A DNA stretch of 19,310 nucleotides from an uncultured Clostridia bacterium (lineage in GTDB: Bacteria; Bacillota; Clostridia; Christensenellales; Borkfalkiaceae), in assembly GCA_944376035.1 (NCBI GenBank), contig CALWBJ010000246.1, positions 1 to 19,310 of the forward strand. The letters run 5' to 3'. Each line of letters starts with the position of its first letter. The stretch's first letter is position 1. The notes under the pieces were generated by a model. The model had not been told where the DNA came from. It worked only from the letters and a program-made list of their open reading frames with translations, and did not search any database. A program made the position numbers and the translations under genes. Of this stretch, positions 1 through 6,969 are shown in pieces.

Positions 1-1432
1 AAGTATTAACTCCTGAAATATCAACGTTATCCATATTTACTGAAACACCTTTAAATACGCCTGTTTGTAAAACGAAATTTTGTAATGCTTCTTCAGAATA
101 ACAATACTTTAAGAAAGTTTTTGCAAGATCACAAATAGCAGGGTCATTTTCATTGTTAGCATTTATATATGCATATGAAGAAACTGATTCTACCAAAGTT
201 TGTTTTTTACCATTTCCTTCAGAAACACTTCCAGAAACTTGCGTAGGTAGTGGCATCCATTTAAATTGTCTATTTTTAGCCTTTTCCTTATAAGTATTTT
301 CACTACGCAAACGGCTGTCTTTTGCTTCGTTATACCAATAACTACCTTCGACTAACATTGCGATAGGGTTATTTTCAAGATCGGCATAAATGTATTCAGT
401 TTGAGCAGATTCGTGATCTAATACACCCGTGATTTTGGTAGAATAATATTTGCTGTTTGACAAAATCTTTTCAAGCACTTTCAACGCATAGTATTTACTT
501 TCTTGTTGCCTTAACAAATATCCATTTTCTGGCGTAATATCCACTTCTTCAACAACAGGAGTTGTTCCGTTAAAATCGGTAATTATACGTGCTTTTCCAC
601 CATTAACGCCACTATCTTTCCCATAATTATAGTTAAGCATAAATTCATCATGCCCTGCAAGCGCACCGTGAAGACCAACTAATAATCTAGAAGTATAAGA
701 TTCATAAGCACCTGTCCAAATAAATGGAGCAACCAAGAATTGAGCACTTCTATCCATAAGAGTCATCAACTCTTCTATTGAAGATGGTAAACCGTCATCA
801 TAACTCCCTTTAATGCCATCAGGACCAACAGATTTCTCGCTTTCTACACTTGTCCAACCGCCACCGGCCTTAAAGTAAAGTTGCCAATCAGCAAATACTT
901 TAGCATCGTACGTTAAACCCGAATATACTTCGTAATGTGGCAATACGTAATATTCATCATTAATAGCTGTCAACGCTGCCTTTTGGCTGCTTGTAAGTTT
1001 GCTTTCTATAGTAGCAGTTTCCTTTCCATCAGTTACGTCTGAAAGAGAACTCGTTACCATATCGGTTAAAGGCAATAATGAACCTTGCGCCGCCATATCG
1101 TTATAAGGCACAACTTCTGAGAATATTACATCATACACTTGCGAACGCAAGCTACCTGTCATATTATCTTTACCTGGTGAAATTACGATATCAACACCTT
1201 TTTTGTTTGTATCTGGCTCAAAAACAGTGTTTTCGTATTTTTGCTCAAACGATTTTTCAATTTCATATAACCAATCTGTACCTACGCCACCGTTGTAGTT
1301 GTAAACAAAAAGCCACGTTTTGTTTGGGTCTCCCTCTGGGCTGTCTTCAGTAGTACGATTGCAACCAATCGTTCCCATACTTGTCATGCAAATAAATGCT
1401 GCCAAAATAATGCTAAATAGTTTCTTTTTCAT
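1..1432 (-). CDS. ABC transporter extracellular solute-binding lipoprotein (sugar type), 3' end off window
   Basis: The gene reads leftward off the window edge; 477 residues are visible and the C-terminus is missing. The start is the ATG at 1432 behind an AAGGAG site. The N-terminus has the charged start MKKK, a hydrophobic stretch to about residue 22 and a lipobox-like T-I-G-C with Cys24, so it should be a lipid-anchored surface protein. The rest is rich in Tyr, Asn, Gly and Trp, with segments such as WLYEIEKSFEQKYEN and YYVLPHYEVYSGLTYD that suit family 1-type sugar-binding proteins of ABC importers. It is the last visible gene of the operon started by the aldolase, so it probably binds the sugar the operon degrades. 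Permease genes are not visible and may lie further left. Family assignment is good; the ligand is inferred only from context. Confidence 0.85.
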   Translation of the reverse strand, partial: MKKKLFSIILAAFICMTSMGTIGCNRTTEDSPEGDPNKTWLFVYNYNGGVGTDWLYEIEKSFEQKYENTVFEPDTNKKGVDIVISPGKDNMTGSLRSQVYDVIFSEVVPYNDMAAQGSLLPLTDMVTSSLSDVTDGKETATIESKLTSSQKAALTAINDEYYVLPHYEVYSGLTYDAKVFADWQLYFKAGGGWTSVESEKSVGPDGIKGSYDDGLPSSIEELMTLMDRSAQFLVAPFIWTGAYESYTSRLLVGLHGALAGHDEFMLNYNYGKDSGVNGGKARIITDFNGTTPVVEEVDITPENGYLLRQQESKYYALKVLEKILSNSKYYSTKITGVLDHESAQTEYIYADLENNPIAMLVEGSYWYNEAKDSRLRSENTYKEKAKNRQFKWMPLPTQVSGSVSEGNGKKQTLVESVSSYAYINANNENDPAICDLAKTFLKYCYSEEALQNFVLQTGVFKGVSVNMDNVDISGVNT

Positions 1433-1483
1433 AATTTTCTCCTTAAAATTATTTATTATCATATTGCTGTACTGCCACCAATA

Positions 1484-1918
1484 TTAACTTTTTATTTTTA
1501 ATATTACTTTTTTAACGTTTGCAGTTTTTTCTATTGCATATCCCGCCATATGTAATTCATTAGGATTTATTATAATGGCTTGACCGCAAGTATAAATAAC
1601 TTCTTCTATCTTTTCAGTCTTGTATAATCCACCGTCATTTTGTTCATCATACGACTCAGTCGGGTTATCAGCATTTTTACCTATAAGGATCTTTTCTTCA
1701 CCCGCAACGATATAATGTATATCTATTGTGTGCTTATGCGCTTCAAAAATATCTGCATCAACCGCATCTGTCGTATATGAAACAACGTTTGCAGAAATTC
1801 CATTGTCTAACTCGTATTTACCATCGGCAGTCGCTAAAGAAATGTTTTTTAAGAATTCAACAGCCTTGGATGAGTTAATTTTTCCATTTAATAATTTAAT
1901 GTCTAAAACTTTTTCCAT
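1484..1918 (-). CDS. YhcH/YjgK/YiaL family protein (NanQ-like sugar anomerase family)
   Basis: A 144-residue protein, the usual length for this cupin-fold family. Diagnostic blocks are FEAHKHTIDIHYIVAGEE (residues 58-75) and a C-terminal NPNELHMAG (119-126) followed by a lysine-rich end. His61, His68, Glu74/Glu75 and His123 are the likely metal and substrate residues. Characterised members include the sialic acid anomerase NanQ (YhcH) of E. coli and proteins next to beta-galactosidase or other sugar catabolic genes. The start lies two bases after the stop of the upstream gene, so it is co-transcribed and probably translationally coupled. The neighbouring NanA-like aldolase fits a sialic acid or similar acyl-amino sugar pathway. 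The family is clear; the exact sugar is inferred. Confidence 0.85.
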   Translation of the reverse strand: MEKVLDIKLLNGKINSSKAVEFLKNISLATADGKYELDNGISANVVSYTTDAVDADIFEAHKHTIDIHYIVAGEEKILIGKNADNPTESYDEQNDGGLYKTEKIEEVIYTCGQAIIINPNELHMAGYAIEKTANVKKVILKIKS

Positions 1919-1920
1919 TA

Positions 1921-2364
1921 CTATTTTTTCATCCTTCTATAATGTTCAACACACTTACAATCTTTTACCTTACTATAATCGTGGTCGTACATTTCAATTC
2001 CGTAATTTCTTAACACCCTATCGTAAAGAATAGCGCAATGCCCACAATAATCTTCATAGGGCTGCATATACGCATGTTCATTGATTAGTTTTTTTGAAGG
2101 ACATCCGCTCATGTAAATAGAAAAATCGTTGCCTTCTTCATCAAGCGTCATCTTAAAATCACACGCTTCTTCATTTAAGGATTTTGACCAATAATCCCAA
2201 CAGCCTTTAAGCCCTTCTTTTTCAACCGCTTTTCCAAGTAAATCTGCAACGTAAGTATCGGATATATACTCCCAATACTTCATAACCCCATCTTTACCTT
2301 CTTTTTTATCTATAAACTTAAACAATTCACTGTAAAGTAATACAAACTCTGTACAAGAAATCAT
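1921..2364 (-). CDS. Cysteine-containing hypothetical protein, paralogue of the gene at 2376-2840
   Basis: A 147-residue soluble protein with no signal peptide or membrane segment. The start ATG at 2364 follows a GGAGG site. I see a Cys88-Pro89 pair, a CxxC at 107-110 and a CxC at 136-138, arranged so that they could bind a metal or serve as a thiol active site. The layout (GKDGV block near 23, EKEGL near 48, CPS at 88, then a Tyr/Leu/Gly-rich C-terminal half) matches the neighbouring protein at 2376-2840 block by block, so the two are tandem paralogues. The CP plus late Tyr/Gly pattern recalls the L-2-amino-thiazoline-4-carboxylic acid hydrolase-like family, but I cannot confirm this. It is co-transcribed with a sugar catabolic operon; its function is unknown. 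Confidence 0.75.
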   Translation of the reverse strand: MISCTEFVLLYSELFKFIDKKEGKDGVMKYWEYISDTYVADLLGKAVEKEGLKGCWDYWSKSLNEEACDFKMTLDEEGNDFSIYMSGCPSKKLINEHAYMQPYEDYCGHCAILYDRVLRNYGIEMYDHDYSKVKDCKCVEHYRRMKK

Positions 2365-2375
2365 TATGTCCTCCT

Positions 2376-2840
2376 TTACAAACTGAAACTATATTCAGTT
2401 GCCCCAGTTTCTTTATCATAAGCACCCATATCAAACTTTAAACCACAATCTTTGGCAAGTTCGGCATAAACTACACGAGTAGTCATTTCATACCATTTTG
2501 ACGGTGTTTTGCCTTGTTCTTTCATGTACTTAACCGCAGGACAATAATTAACTTTTATTTTCAAATAAGTATTAGTTAAATTTATATATATTGCATTTTC
2601 CGCTTCTTCTATTTTGTAAATGTTCTCTATGTAGTTTTTAATTGCGGATAAACCTTTTTCTTTATATTCTTTTATAAGCGGAATAAAATATGCTTTTGCG
2701 AACTGTGTTAAAAACTCTTTAACCCCGTCATCACCGTATTTATTGCCAACGTATTCTACACCATTATCCGCAGATATATGAAAATCTCTGTGCAAATATT
2801 TGTTATCTGCAGCCTTTCTTTCCATCACTAACTTTGCCAT
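2376..2840 (-). CDS. Hypothetical protein, paralogue of the gene at 1921-2364
   Basis: A 154-residue soluble protein. I place the start at the ATG at 2840, because the AAGG motif directly abuts an upstream in-frame ATG at 2846 and is correctly spaced only for 2840. It contains GDDGV, EKGL, a CPA at about residue 100, a WYEMTTRVVYAEL stretch and a C-terminal YDKETGATEYSF. These align in order with its downstream neighbour, but the CxxC and CxC cysteines of that protein are absent here; only the Cys-Pro is kept. This suggests duplication and divergence, perhaps two subunits of a heteromer. The 11-base gap to the next gene supports one operon. No function can be named from sequence alone. Confidence 0.75.
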   Translation of the reverse strand: MAKLVMERKAADNKYLHRDFHISADNGVEYVGNKYGDDGVKEFLTQFAKAYFIPLIKEYKEKGLSAIKNYIENIYKIEEAENAIYINLTNTYLKIKVNYCPAVKYMKEQGKTPSKWYEMTTRVVYAELAKDCGLKFDMGAYDKETGATEYSFSL

Positions 2841-2869
2841 AATCATCCTTTATCAAATAATCTTTGTAT

Positions 2870-3613
2870 CTAGAAATTCTTAAATTGCTTTGCAAAATAC
2901 TTTTTTGCGTTATTATAAAAAATATTTTCCTTGTCTTTCTCAGAGATTAGTGCGTATTGTATCCTTCCGTATTGAAAACCGCTATCATAATTATCCGTAC
3001 CGAAAAATATTTTTTCCGAGCCAACTTGTTCAACAGCATATTCAATTACGTTATTTAAGTTAGATGCACCACCAGAAGTATCTGTAAATATATTTCCATG
3101 TTTTGAACGCCTAATTGCATCAACATGCTCTATGCTACCCAAATGTGCTATTATAAGTTTCATGTTTGGATATTTATCTGCATATTTTACCATGTTGCTT
3201 ATTTTATCTGGATGCATTAGCACGAAACATTTTAGCTCATTTGCAAAACTAAAAATTTTATCTGCATACTCTTCAATATCGTATCCATGACAAACGCTAT
3301 GAATTTTTATACCTAAAACTTTCGAACAATTTATCATTGATTTTATTTGTTCAAACAAAAACTCTTGCCTTGGATCAAGAACTAACCACTGAAAAATTTT
3401 TTTATCAACTTTACACTGTTCAGCTAGAGAAGCATTGTCTTGATATATGTTCTCGGTTTGCAACACTGAAGAATAATAACTTATTCCAATCGCTTCAATA
3501 TTTAGTAAAGAGTGCTTTTTATTTAAAAATTCAAACGATCTTTTATCTATTTCTGTTTCAGGACAATCAAATTTAGATCCGTTATTGCAATGCGCGTGTA
3601 AATCTATTATCAT
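2870..3613 (-). CDS. Amidohydrolase-family (TIM-barrel) metal-dependent hydrolase
   Basis: A 247-residue protein with the amidohydrolase-related pattern: DLHAH near the N-terminus (His6, His8), KIHS at 103-106, LMHPDK (His134), AHLGS (His157), TDTSG at 177-181 and FGTDNYD with Asp207 as the late catalytic aspartate. This arrangement fits the Amidohydro_2 group of hydrolases and decarboxylases that use one or two divalent metals. It is somewhat short for the family (often 260-330 residues) but keeps both ends of the barrel. The start ATG at 3613 is preceded by a run of seven G residues that serves as ribosome binding site. It sits 43 bases after the aldolase stop. A role in opening or deacylating the operon's substrate is plausible but inferred. 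Confidence 0.82.
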   Translation of the reverse strand: MIIDLHAHCNNGSKFDCPETEIDKRSFEFLNKKHSLLNIEAIGISYYSSVLQTENIYQDNASLAEQCKVDKKIFQWLVLDPRQEFLFEQIKSMINCSKVLGIKIHSVCHGYDIEEYADKIFSFANELKCFVLMHPDKISNMVKYADKYPNMKLIIAHLGSIEHVDAIRRSKHGNIFTDTSGGASNLNNVIEYAVEQVGSEKIFFGTDNYDSGFQYGRIQYALISEKDKENIFYNNAKKYFAKQFKNF

Positions 3614-3656
3614 TGATACCCCCCCATATAAAATAAATTTAAGTTCTTCGTGTATA

Positions 3657-4547
3657 TTATATCAAGTCAAAAAATTCAATCTCTTCAAGTTTTTCTTTTA
3701 ATACTTTTAAGTAATTTTCATCAGGTAATCTTTGCGGTTCAATCGTATATCCCATATCATAACCCATTAAGGTCATAACCGCTTTCCACTCCGCAGTATT
3801 CGCTGAAATTAACAAGTCAATCACTTTATTCATTTTTCTTTGAAGGTCAAGCGCCTTTAAATTATTGCCTTTCTTAAACTCATTATATATATTTGCCGAT
3901 AATTTAGGCAACATATTATATGTAGTCCCTATTGCACCGTCCGCACCTTCCATCAATCCGCAAATTAACGTTTCGTCAGGACCGTTAAGCACGTTCAATC
4001 TTTCCCCGCATTCAGCCGTAATTTTTCCAAATGTATAATAATCGGGAATAGACATCTTTATTCCAGCAACATTATCTATTTCTGAAACCTTTTTTGCAAA
4101 CCCTAAAATATCTCCTTGTAATACACCAGTCACGTATGCAAACAATGGTGCTTTGCTTCTTTTGGCAATAATTTTATAATATTCGATAATTTCATCCATT
4201 TCGTAATATGCTAATAGTGCCGGCGGAAGCGATGCAACTGCATCAACACCAAGTTCGTTTGCGTGGTCAATTAATTCGTAAACGTCGTCTATATTCCCTG
4301 AACCAACGTGCGCGATTATCTTTCCTTTACCATTGTTTGCCTTCTTAACCGTTTCTAACATTTGCATTCTTGTTTTGTTAGGTAAAACAGCACACTCACC
4401 AGTGTTACCACCAACGTAAAATCCTGTCATACCATTATCCAAATGATACTTTACTAGCCTAACAACAGTTTCCTTAATTACATTTCTATCCTTATCGTAT
4501 ACTGAAAAAATTGCAGGTAAAACACCTTTAATAAGTTTTTGTTCCAT
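3657..4547 (-). CDS. DapA/NanA-family aldolase (N-acetylneuraminate lyase-like)
   Basis: A 296-residue class I aldolase of the dihydrodipicolinate synthase/N-acetylneuraminate lyase family, at full usual length. GFYVGGNTGE (42-51) is the pyruvate-carboxylate loop, KGKIIAHVG follows, Tyr138 in FAYV is the proton-relay tyrosine and Lys164 in GIKMS should form the Schiff base. GADGAIGTTYNML and KMNKVIDLLI closely resemble the E. coli NanA blocks. The loop reads N-T-G-E, where NanA has S-T-G-E, and KMS replaces KQT, so the substrate may be a different 2-keto-3-deoxy sugar acid. It is the first gene of the operon, behind a GGAG site and a good promoter. The neighbouring NanQ-family gene favours a sialic-acid-like substrate. 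The family is certain; specificity is moderate. Confidence 0.88.
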   Translation of the reverse strand: MEQKLIKGVLPAIFSVYDKDRNVIKETVVRLVKYHLDNGMTGFYVGGNTGECAVLPNKTRMQMLETVKKANNGKGKIIAHVGSGNIDDVYELIDHANELGVDAVASLPPALLAYYEMDEIIEYYKIIAKRSKAPLFAYVTGVLQGDILGFAKKVSEIDNVAGIKMSIPDYYTFGKITAECGERLNVLNGPDETLICGLMEGADGAIGTTYNMLPKLSANIYNEFKKGNNLKALDLQRKMNKVIDLLISANTAEWKAVMTLMGYDMGYTIEPQRLPDENYLKVLKEKLEEIEFFDLI

Positions 4548-4583
4548 AATGATTCTACTCCAATATAATTCTTTACAGTATTA

Positions 4584-4612
4584 TTTATATCATTGACGTA
4601 TTTTCATTTCAA
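4584..4612 (-). promoter_or_regulatory. Promoter of the aldolase operon
   Basis: On the minus strand TTGAAA (4607-4612) and TATAAA (4584-4589) are separated by 17 bases, and the aldolase ATG follows 37 bases later behind GGAG (4558-4561). An 8-base palindrome, ACACGTGT (4638-4645), lies just upstream of the -35 in the divergent intergenic region and may be part of an operator. Assignment is by consensus match only. Confidence 0.65.
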
Positions 4613-4705
4613 TTATTAAATAGAACATCTTTTTTCTACACGTGTCCGTTTTTTAAACTTTTTTGACAAATTTAATAAAAACTAAGCAAGATAAACGGAT
4701 TTTTC

Positions 4706-4734
4706 TTGACTATTTTTGGTAATCAAGATAAAAT
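4706..4734 (+). promoter_or_regulatory. Candidate promoter of the AraC-type regulator
   Basis: TTGACT (4706-4711), a 17-base spacer and TAAAAT (4729-4734) lie 30 bases upstream of the regulator's ATG. A second -35-like TTGACA at 4663-4668 has no well-spaced -10. The region between the two divergent genes is only 216 bases, so one regulator could control both directions. Confidence 0.5.
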
Positions 4735-4763
4735 TAATAATATAATTAAACAAGGAAAACACT

Positions 4764-5663
4764 ATGTCTGAATCTTTAATATTTAAAAAACTTAAAACGC
4801 ATAAAATTTCCTTAAAAGACGTGAACGCTACTTTTACAAAAGACATTTCTTTTAAATCGCCTATTATAGAAACCCCCATCAATACAATTGAAGAAGTAAA
4901 AGACATTCACTTCCATTTAGAACATGAACTTTTCTTTTTAACAAACGGTCCGCTTACTGTAAATTTAAATACTGAAAAACGAGTTTATGAAAAAGGAATA
5001 GTTATCATCCCTGCATATATTCCACATTATTCTAAATCTTCCAAGGGCAATTTTAGACTACTTGTAAAATTTGATAAAAACGACCATGAAACATCTTCTT
5101 TGTATACCCTTGTTCTCAATTTATTTAATACGCAAAATATTATAAATTTACCACTCAATGAAAATATTATATTTTATATAAACGAACTTGATAAAACTTT
5201 TAATACCGAAGATGGGTTTCAAGATGAAAAAATTACTTCACTTTTTACTCTATTACTTACAGAATTAATGAATTTATTTAATATAAAAATCAAAAGAGAT
5301 TCTTCTCTGGAAACCGAACAAAAATATGTTCCTATAATCGATCATATAATCCATAACGAATTTGACAAAAAAATAGATTTGAACTATATAGCAAGCAAAC
5401 TTTATCTTTCAAAAAAACAAGCATCAAGAATAATAAAAAAGAATTTTAACTGTTCTTTATCCGAACTTATTACACAAAAAAAACTGTCAGTTGCTTGCTT
5501 GCTACTTACAGAAACCAACTTGCCCATAAGCAAGATTATTTCTTCTATAAACTTTGAAACACCTAACTATTTTTACACGTTATTTAAACAGACTTATAAT
5601 TTATCCCCTTTACAATACAGAAAAAAGAATAAAATATTGCCCAACAACAAAACCAATAAATAA
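4764..5663 (+). CDS. AraC-family transcriptional regulator with N-terminal cupin domain
   Basis: A 299-residue protein, typical for the family. The N-terminal half has a cupin/AraC ligand-binding pattern, with HFHLEHELFFLTNG around residues 49-62 and KGIVIIPAYIPHYSKS at 77-92. The C-terminal ~100 residues carry two helix-turn-helix units: DLNYIASKLYLSKKQASRIIKK (205-226) and PISKIISSINFETPNYFYTLFKQTYNLSPLQYRK (254-287), the second being the AraC signature. The ATG at 4764 follows AAGGAA. It is divergent from the aldolase operon and almost certainly regulates it in response to the sugar or a breakdown product. The cytosolic DNA-binding role is well supported; the effector is unknown. Confidence 0.9.
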   Translation: MSESLIFKKLKTHKISLKDVNATFTKDISFKSPIIETPINTIEEVKDIHFHLEHELFFLTNGPLTVNLNTEKRVYEKGIVIIPAYIPHYSKSSKGNFRLLVKFDKNDHETSSLYTLVLNLFNTQNIINLPLNENIIFYINELDKTFNTEDGFQDEKITSLFTLLLTELMNLFNIKIKRDSSLETEQKYVPIIDHIIHNEFDKKIDLNYIASKLYLSKKQASRIIKKNFNCSLSELITQKKLSVACLLLTETNLPISKIISSINFETPNYFYTLFKQTYNLSPLQYRKKNKILPNNKTNK

Positions 5664-5742
5664 TACAACTATTAATTTATAATCCTTTTTGCAAAAAACC
5701 GATAGGAAAAACCTAACGAAAAACGGTGAATTGGCTACAGGA

Positions 5743-5799
5743 CGTGTGCTTGTCTTGATACAAGTCGGCGTCGCTTCGCTCCGCCGAGACAAGCACACG
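5743..5799. repeat. Hairpin/three-way junction with 13-bp perfect outer stem
   Basis: CGTGTGCTTGTCT (5743-5755) and AGACAAGCACACG (5787-5799) are perfectly complementary. The interior can form two side hairpins: CTTG-ATA-CAAG (5754-5764) and TCGGCG/CGCCGA (5765-5770 and 5782-5787). The result is a cloverleaf-like fold in single-stranded DNA. It is GC-rich against an AT-rich background. Candidate origin, packaging hairpin or recombination site; no T-run follows on either strand, so it is less like a terminator. Confidence 0.65.
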
Positions 5800-5840
5800 C
5801 CCTTCCTTTAACCGAACAAAAACCGTTAAACAGAAAAACA

Positions 5841-5898
5841 ACGACGAGTGGGGATTTGCACGCTAACCCGCTTGTGCAAAACACCCACTTAACGTCGT
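5841..5898 (-). repeat. Long imperfect hairpin just after the rep stop, with a TAGCGT loop motif
   Basis: Three stacked stem segments pair: ACGACG (5841-5846) with CGTCGT (5893-5898), AGTGGG (5847-5852) with CCCACT (5884-5889), and TTTGCAC (5855-5861) with GTGCAAA (5874-5880). It begins 4 bases after the rep stop codon. Read on the rep-sense strand, the loop side holds TAGCGT (5860-5865), identical to the CS-6 motif of ssoA single-strand origins of Gram-positive rolling-circle plasmids. A T-rich stretch (TTGTTTTTC) follows on the minus strand, so it may also end the rep transcript. Confidence 0.6.
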
Positions 5899-5902
5899 GT
5901 CG

Positions 5903-6940
5903 TTAGTTTGCTTTTCTCATTTGTTTTATCGTTTCTTTACTAACGGTTCCAATATATGTTCCTTCATCAAAACACTTAAAGTCATCAAAAAGGATAAGCT
6001 TCCTATCATCCACGCCATAAAAACACGCTATATCATCATCCATAATATCCGATATGAAATATTGATATAATCCTCTCGAATACACTATTTTTTCACCCGA
6101 TTTTTCTATGTATTTCATTAAATAAGCAAGGGCTTCTCCCATTCTTGTTTTATCTTCTATAGGCTCAAAATCATTTCTTCCAAACTTGCTCGCAAAATAG
6201 CTATTATTATGCGTTATTTGCCGTCTATGAGTCTTAAAACTATAGTCATTAACTTCTTCTATTTTCCCCGGCATTGTACCCTCTGGAATAGAAAAAACAC
6301 CGTGAAAATGCAAACGTTTATTTATTGGTGAACGCTCCCACACCCCTATATATACCCAACCTTTTCTCTTTACAAAATTACTTATACAATTCTTAAAATT
6401 TTGCTTAAACTCATCTTCATTTAACTTGTTCCCATCATAAGTAAACGTACAAAAATAATTAAACTCTTGCATATTAGCTTTTCTTGTTAGTCTTATACGT
6501 CTTGTTATCAAATTCCTTAATTTTCTTTCTAAGTTAGCATCTACATAACTAACCAAATCTTCATCTTTCTTAAATAGGTTTTTTATATCTCTTAATCCTG
6601 CTATTATTTTTTCTCGCCTTTCTTTTCGTTTAAGCCCTAAACTTGCTTCATACAGTTTTTCAAATTCTGCTTTTCTTGACGTTCTTTTCCCTTTTGCTTT
6701 TTCTTTAATAACAACTGGTTTCAACTCATTGCCTTCCCACTCCACCTGCTCCAAAACACGTCCATTTGGCAACGTTATCGTAGGTGTAATTTCTTCAAAT
6801 TCAGCAACCACTTCGTTATTATCATTTACAACAATCTCTTTTTCTCTTCTTACAGCTCTTGGCTTTTGAGGTCTCTCTGTTTTAGGTATTGCAATATAAT
6901 GACTTCCGTCAAAATATACTTTAGCTTCGCCATAAGCCAT
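5903..6940 (-). CDS. HUH-endonuclease rolling-circle replication initiator (Rep)
   Basis: A 345-residue protein. Residues 1-150 are charged and lysine/arginine-rich. The HUH endonuclease core follows: motif I CTFTY (164-168), WER at 201-203, the metal-binding HUH motif LHFHGVF with His211 and His213, and YLMKYIEK with Tyr273/Tyr277 and Lys276 as the catalytic-tyrosine motif. Such proteins nick one strand at the origin, attach covalently to the 5' end and drive rolling-circle synthesis. No superfamily 3 helicase motif is seen, so it probably relies on a host helicase, as filamentous phage and small plasmid Reps do. The ATG at 6940 follows AGGTGA, 29 bases after the ATPase gene. The origin-like hairpins lie directly downstream. 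A plasmid or transposon Rep is the alternative; the neighbours favour a phage. Confidence 0.87.
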   Translation of the reverse strand: MAYGEAKVYFDGSHYIAIPKTERPQKPRAVRREKEIVVNDNNEVVAEFEEITPTITLPNGRVLEQVEWEGNELKPVVIKEKAKGKRTSRKAEFEKLYEASLGLKRKERREKIIAGLRDIKNLFKKDEDLVSYVDANLERKLRNLITRRIRLTRKANMQEFNYFCTFTYDGNKLNEDEFKQNFKNCISNFVKRKGWVYIGVWERSPINKRLHFHGVFSIPEGTMPGKIEEVNDYSFKTHRRQITHNNSYFASKFGRNDFEPIEDKTRMGEALAYLMKYIEKSGEKIVYSRGLYQYFISDIMDDDIACFYGVDDRKLILFDDFKCFDEGTYIGTVSKETIKQMRKAN

Positions 6941-6969
6941 GTTTCACCTTTTTACTCCAACGGTTATAT

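Larger units (their letters stand above)
5664..5902. other. Non-coding region with two long hairpins: candidate rolling-circle origin of the phage-like element
   Basis: This 239-base gene-free stretch separates the AraC gene from the Rep gene and contains two strong inverted repeats, annotated separately. Such structure directly beside an HUH Rep gene is typical of rolling-circle origins and of the filamentous-phage intergenic region, which also holds packaging and complementary-strand start signals. The nick site cannot be named from sequence alone. The left boundary of the element probably lies here or close by, because host-type genes end at 5663. A TTTTTGCAAAAAACC stretch at 5685-5699 also occurs in inverted orientation at about 17846-17860 on the other side of the element. 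Confidence 0.55.

Noticed and set aside
1078..1353. Plus-strand opening of 91 codons inside the solute-binding protein gene.
   Set aside because: It lies entirely antisense to a well-supported lipoprotein gene and has no ribosome binding site or family.
5743..5799. The GC-rich hairpin as a simple transcription terminator of the AraC gene.
   Set aside because: It starts 80 bases after the stop and no T-run follows on the plus strand; an origin or recombination role fits better.
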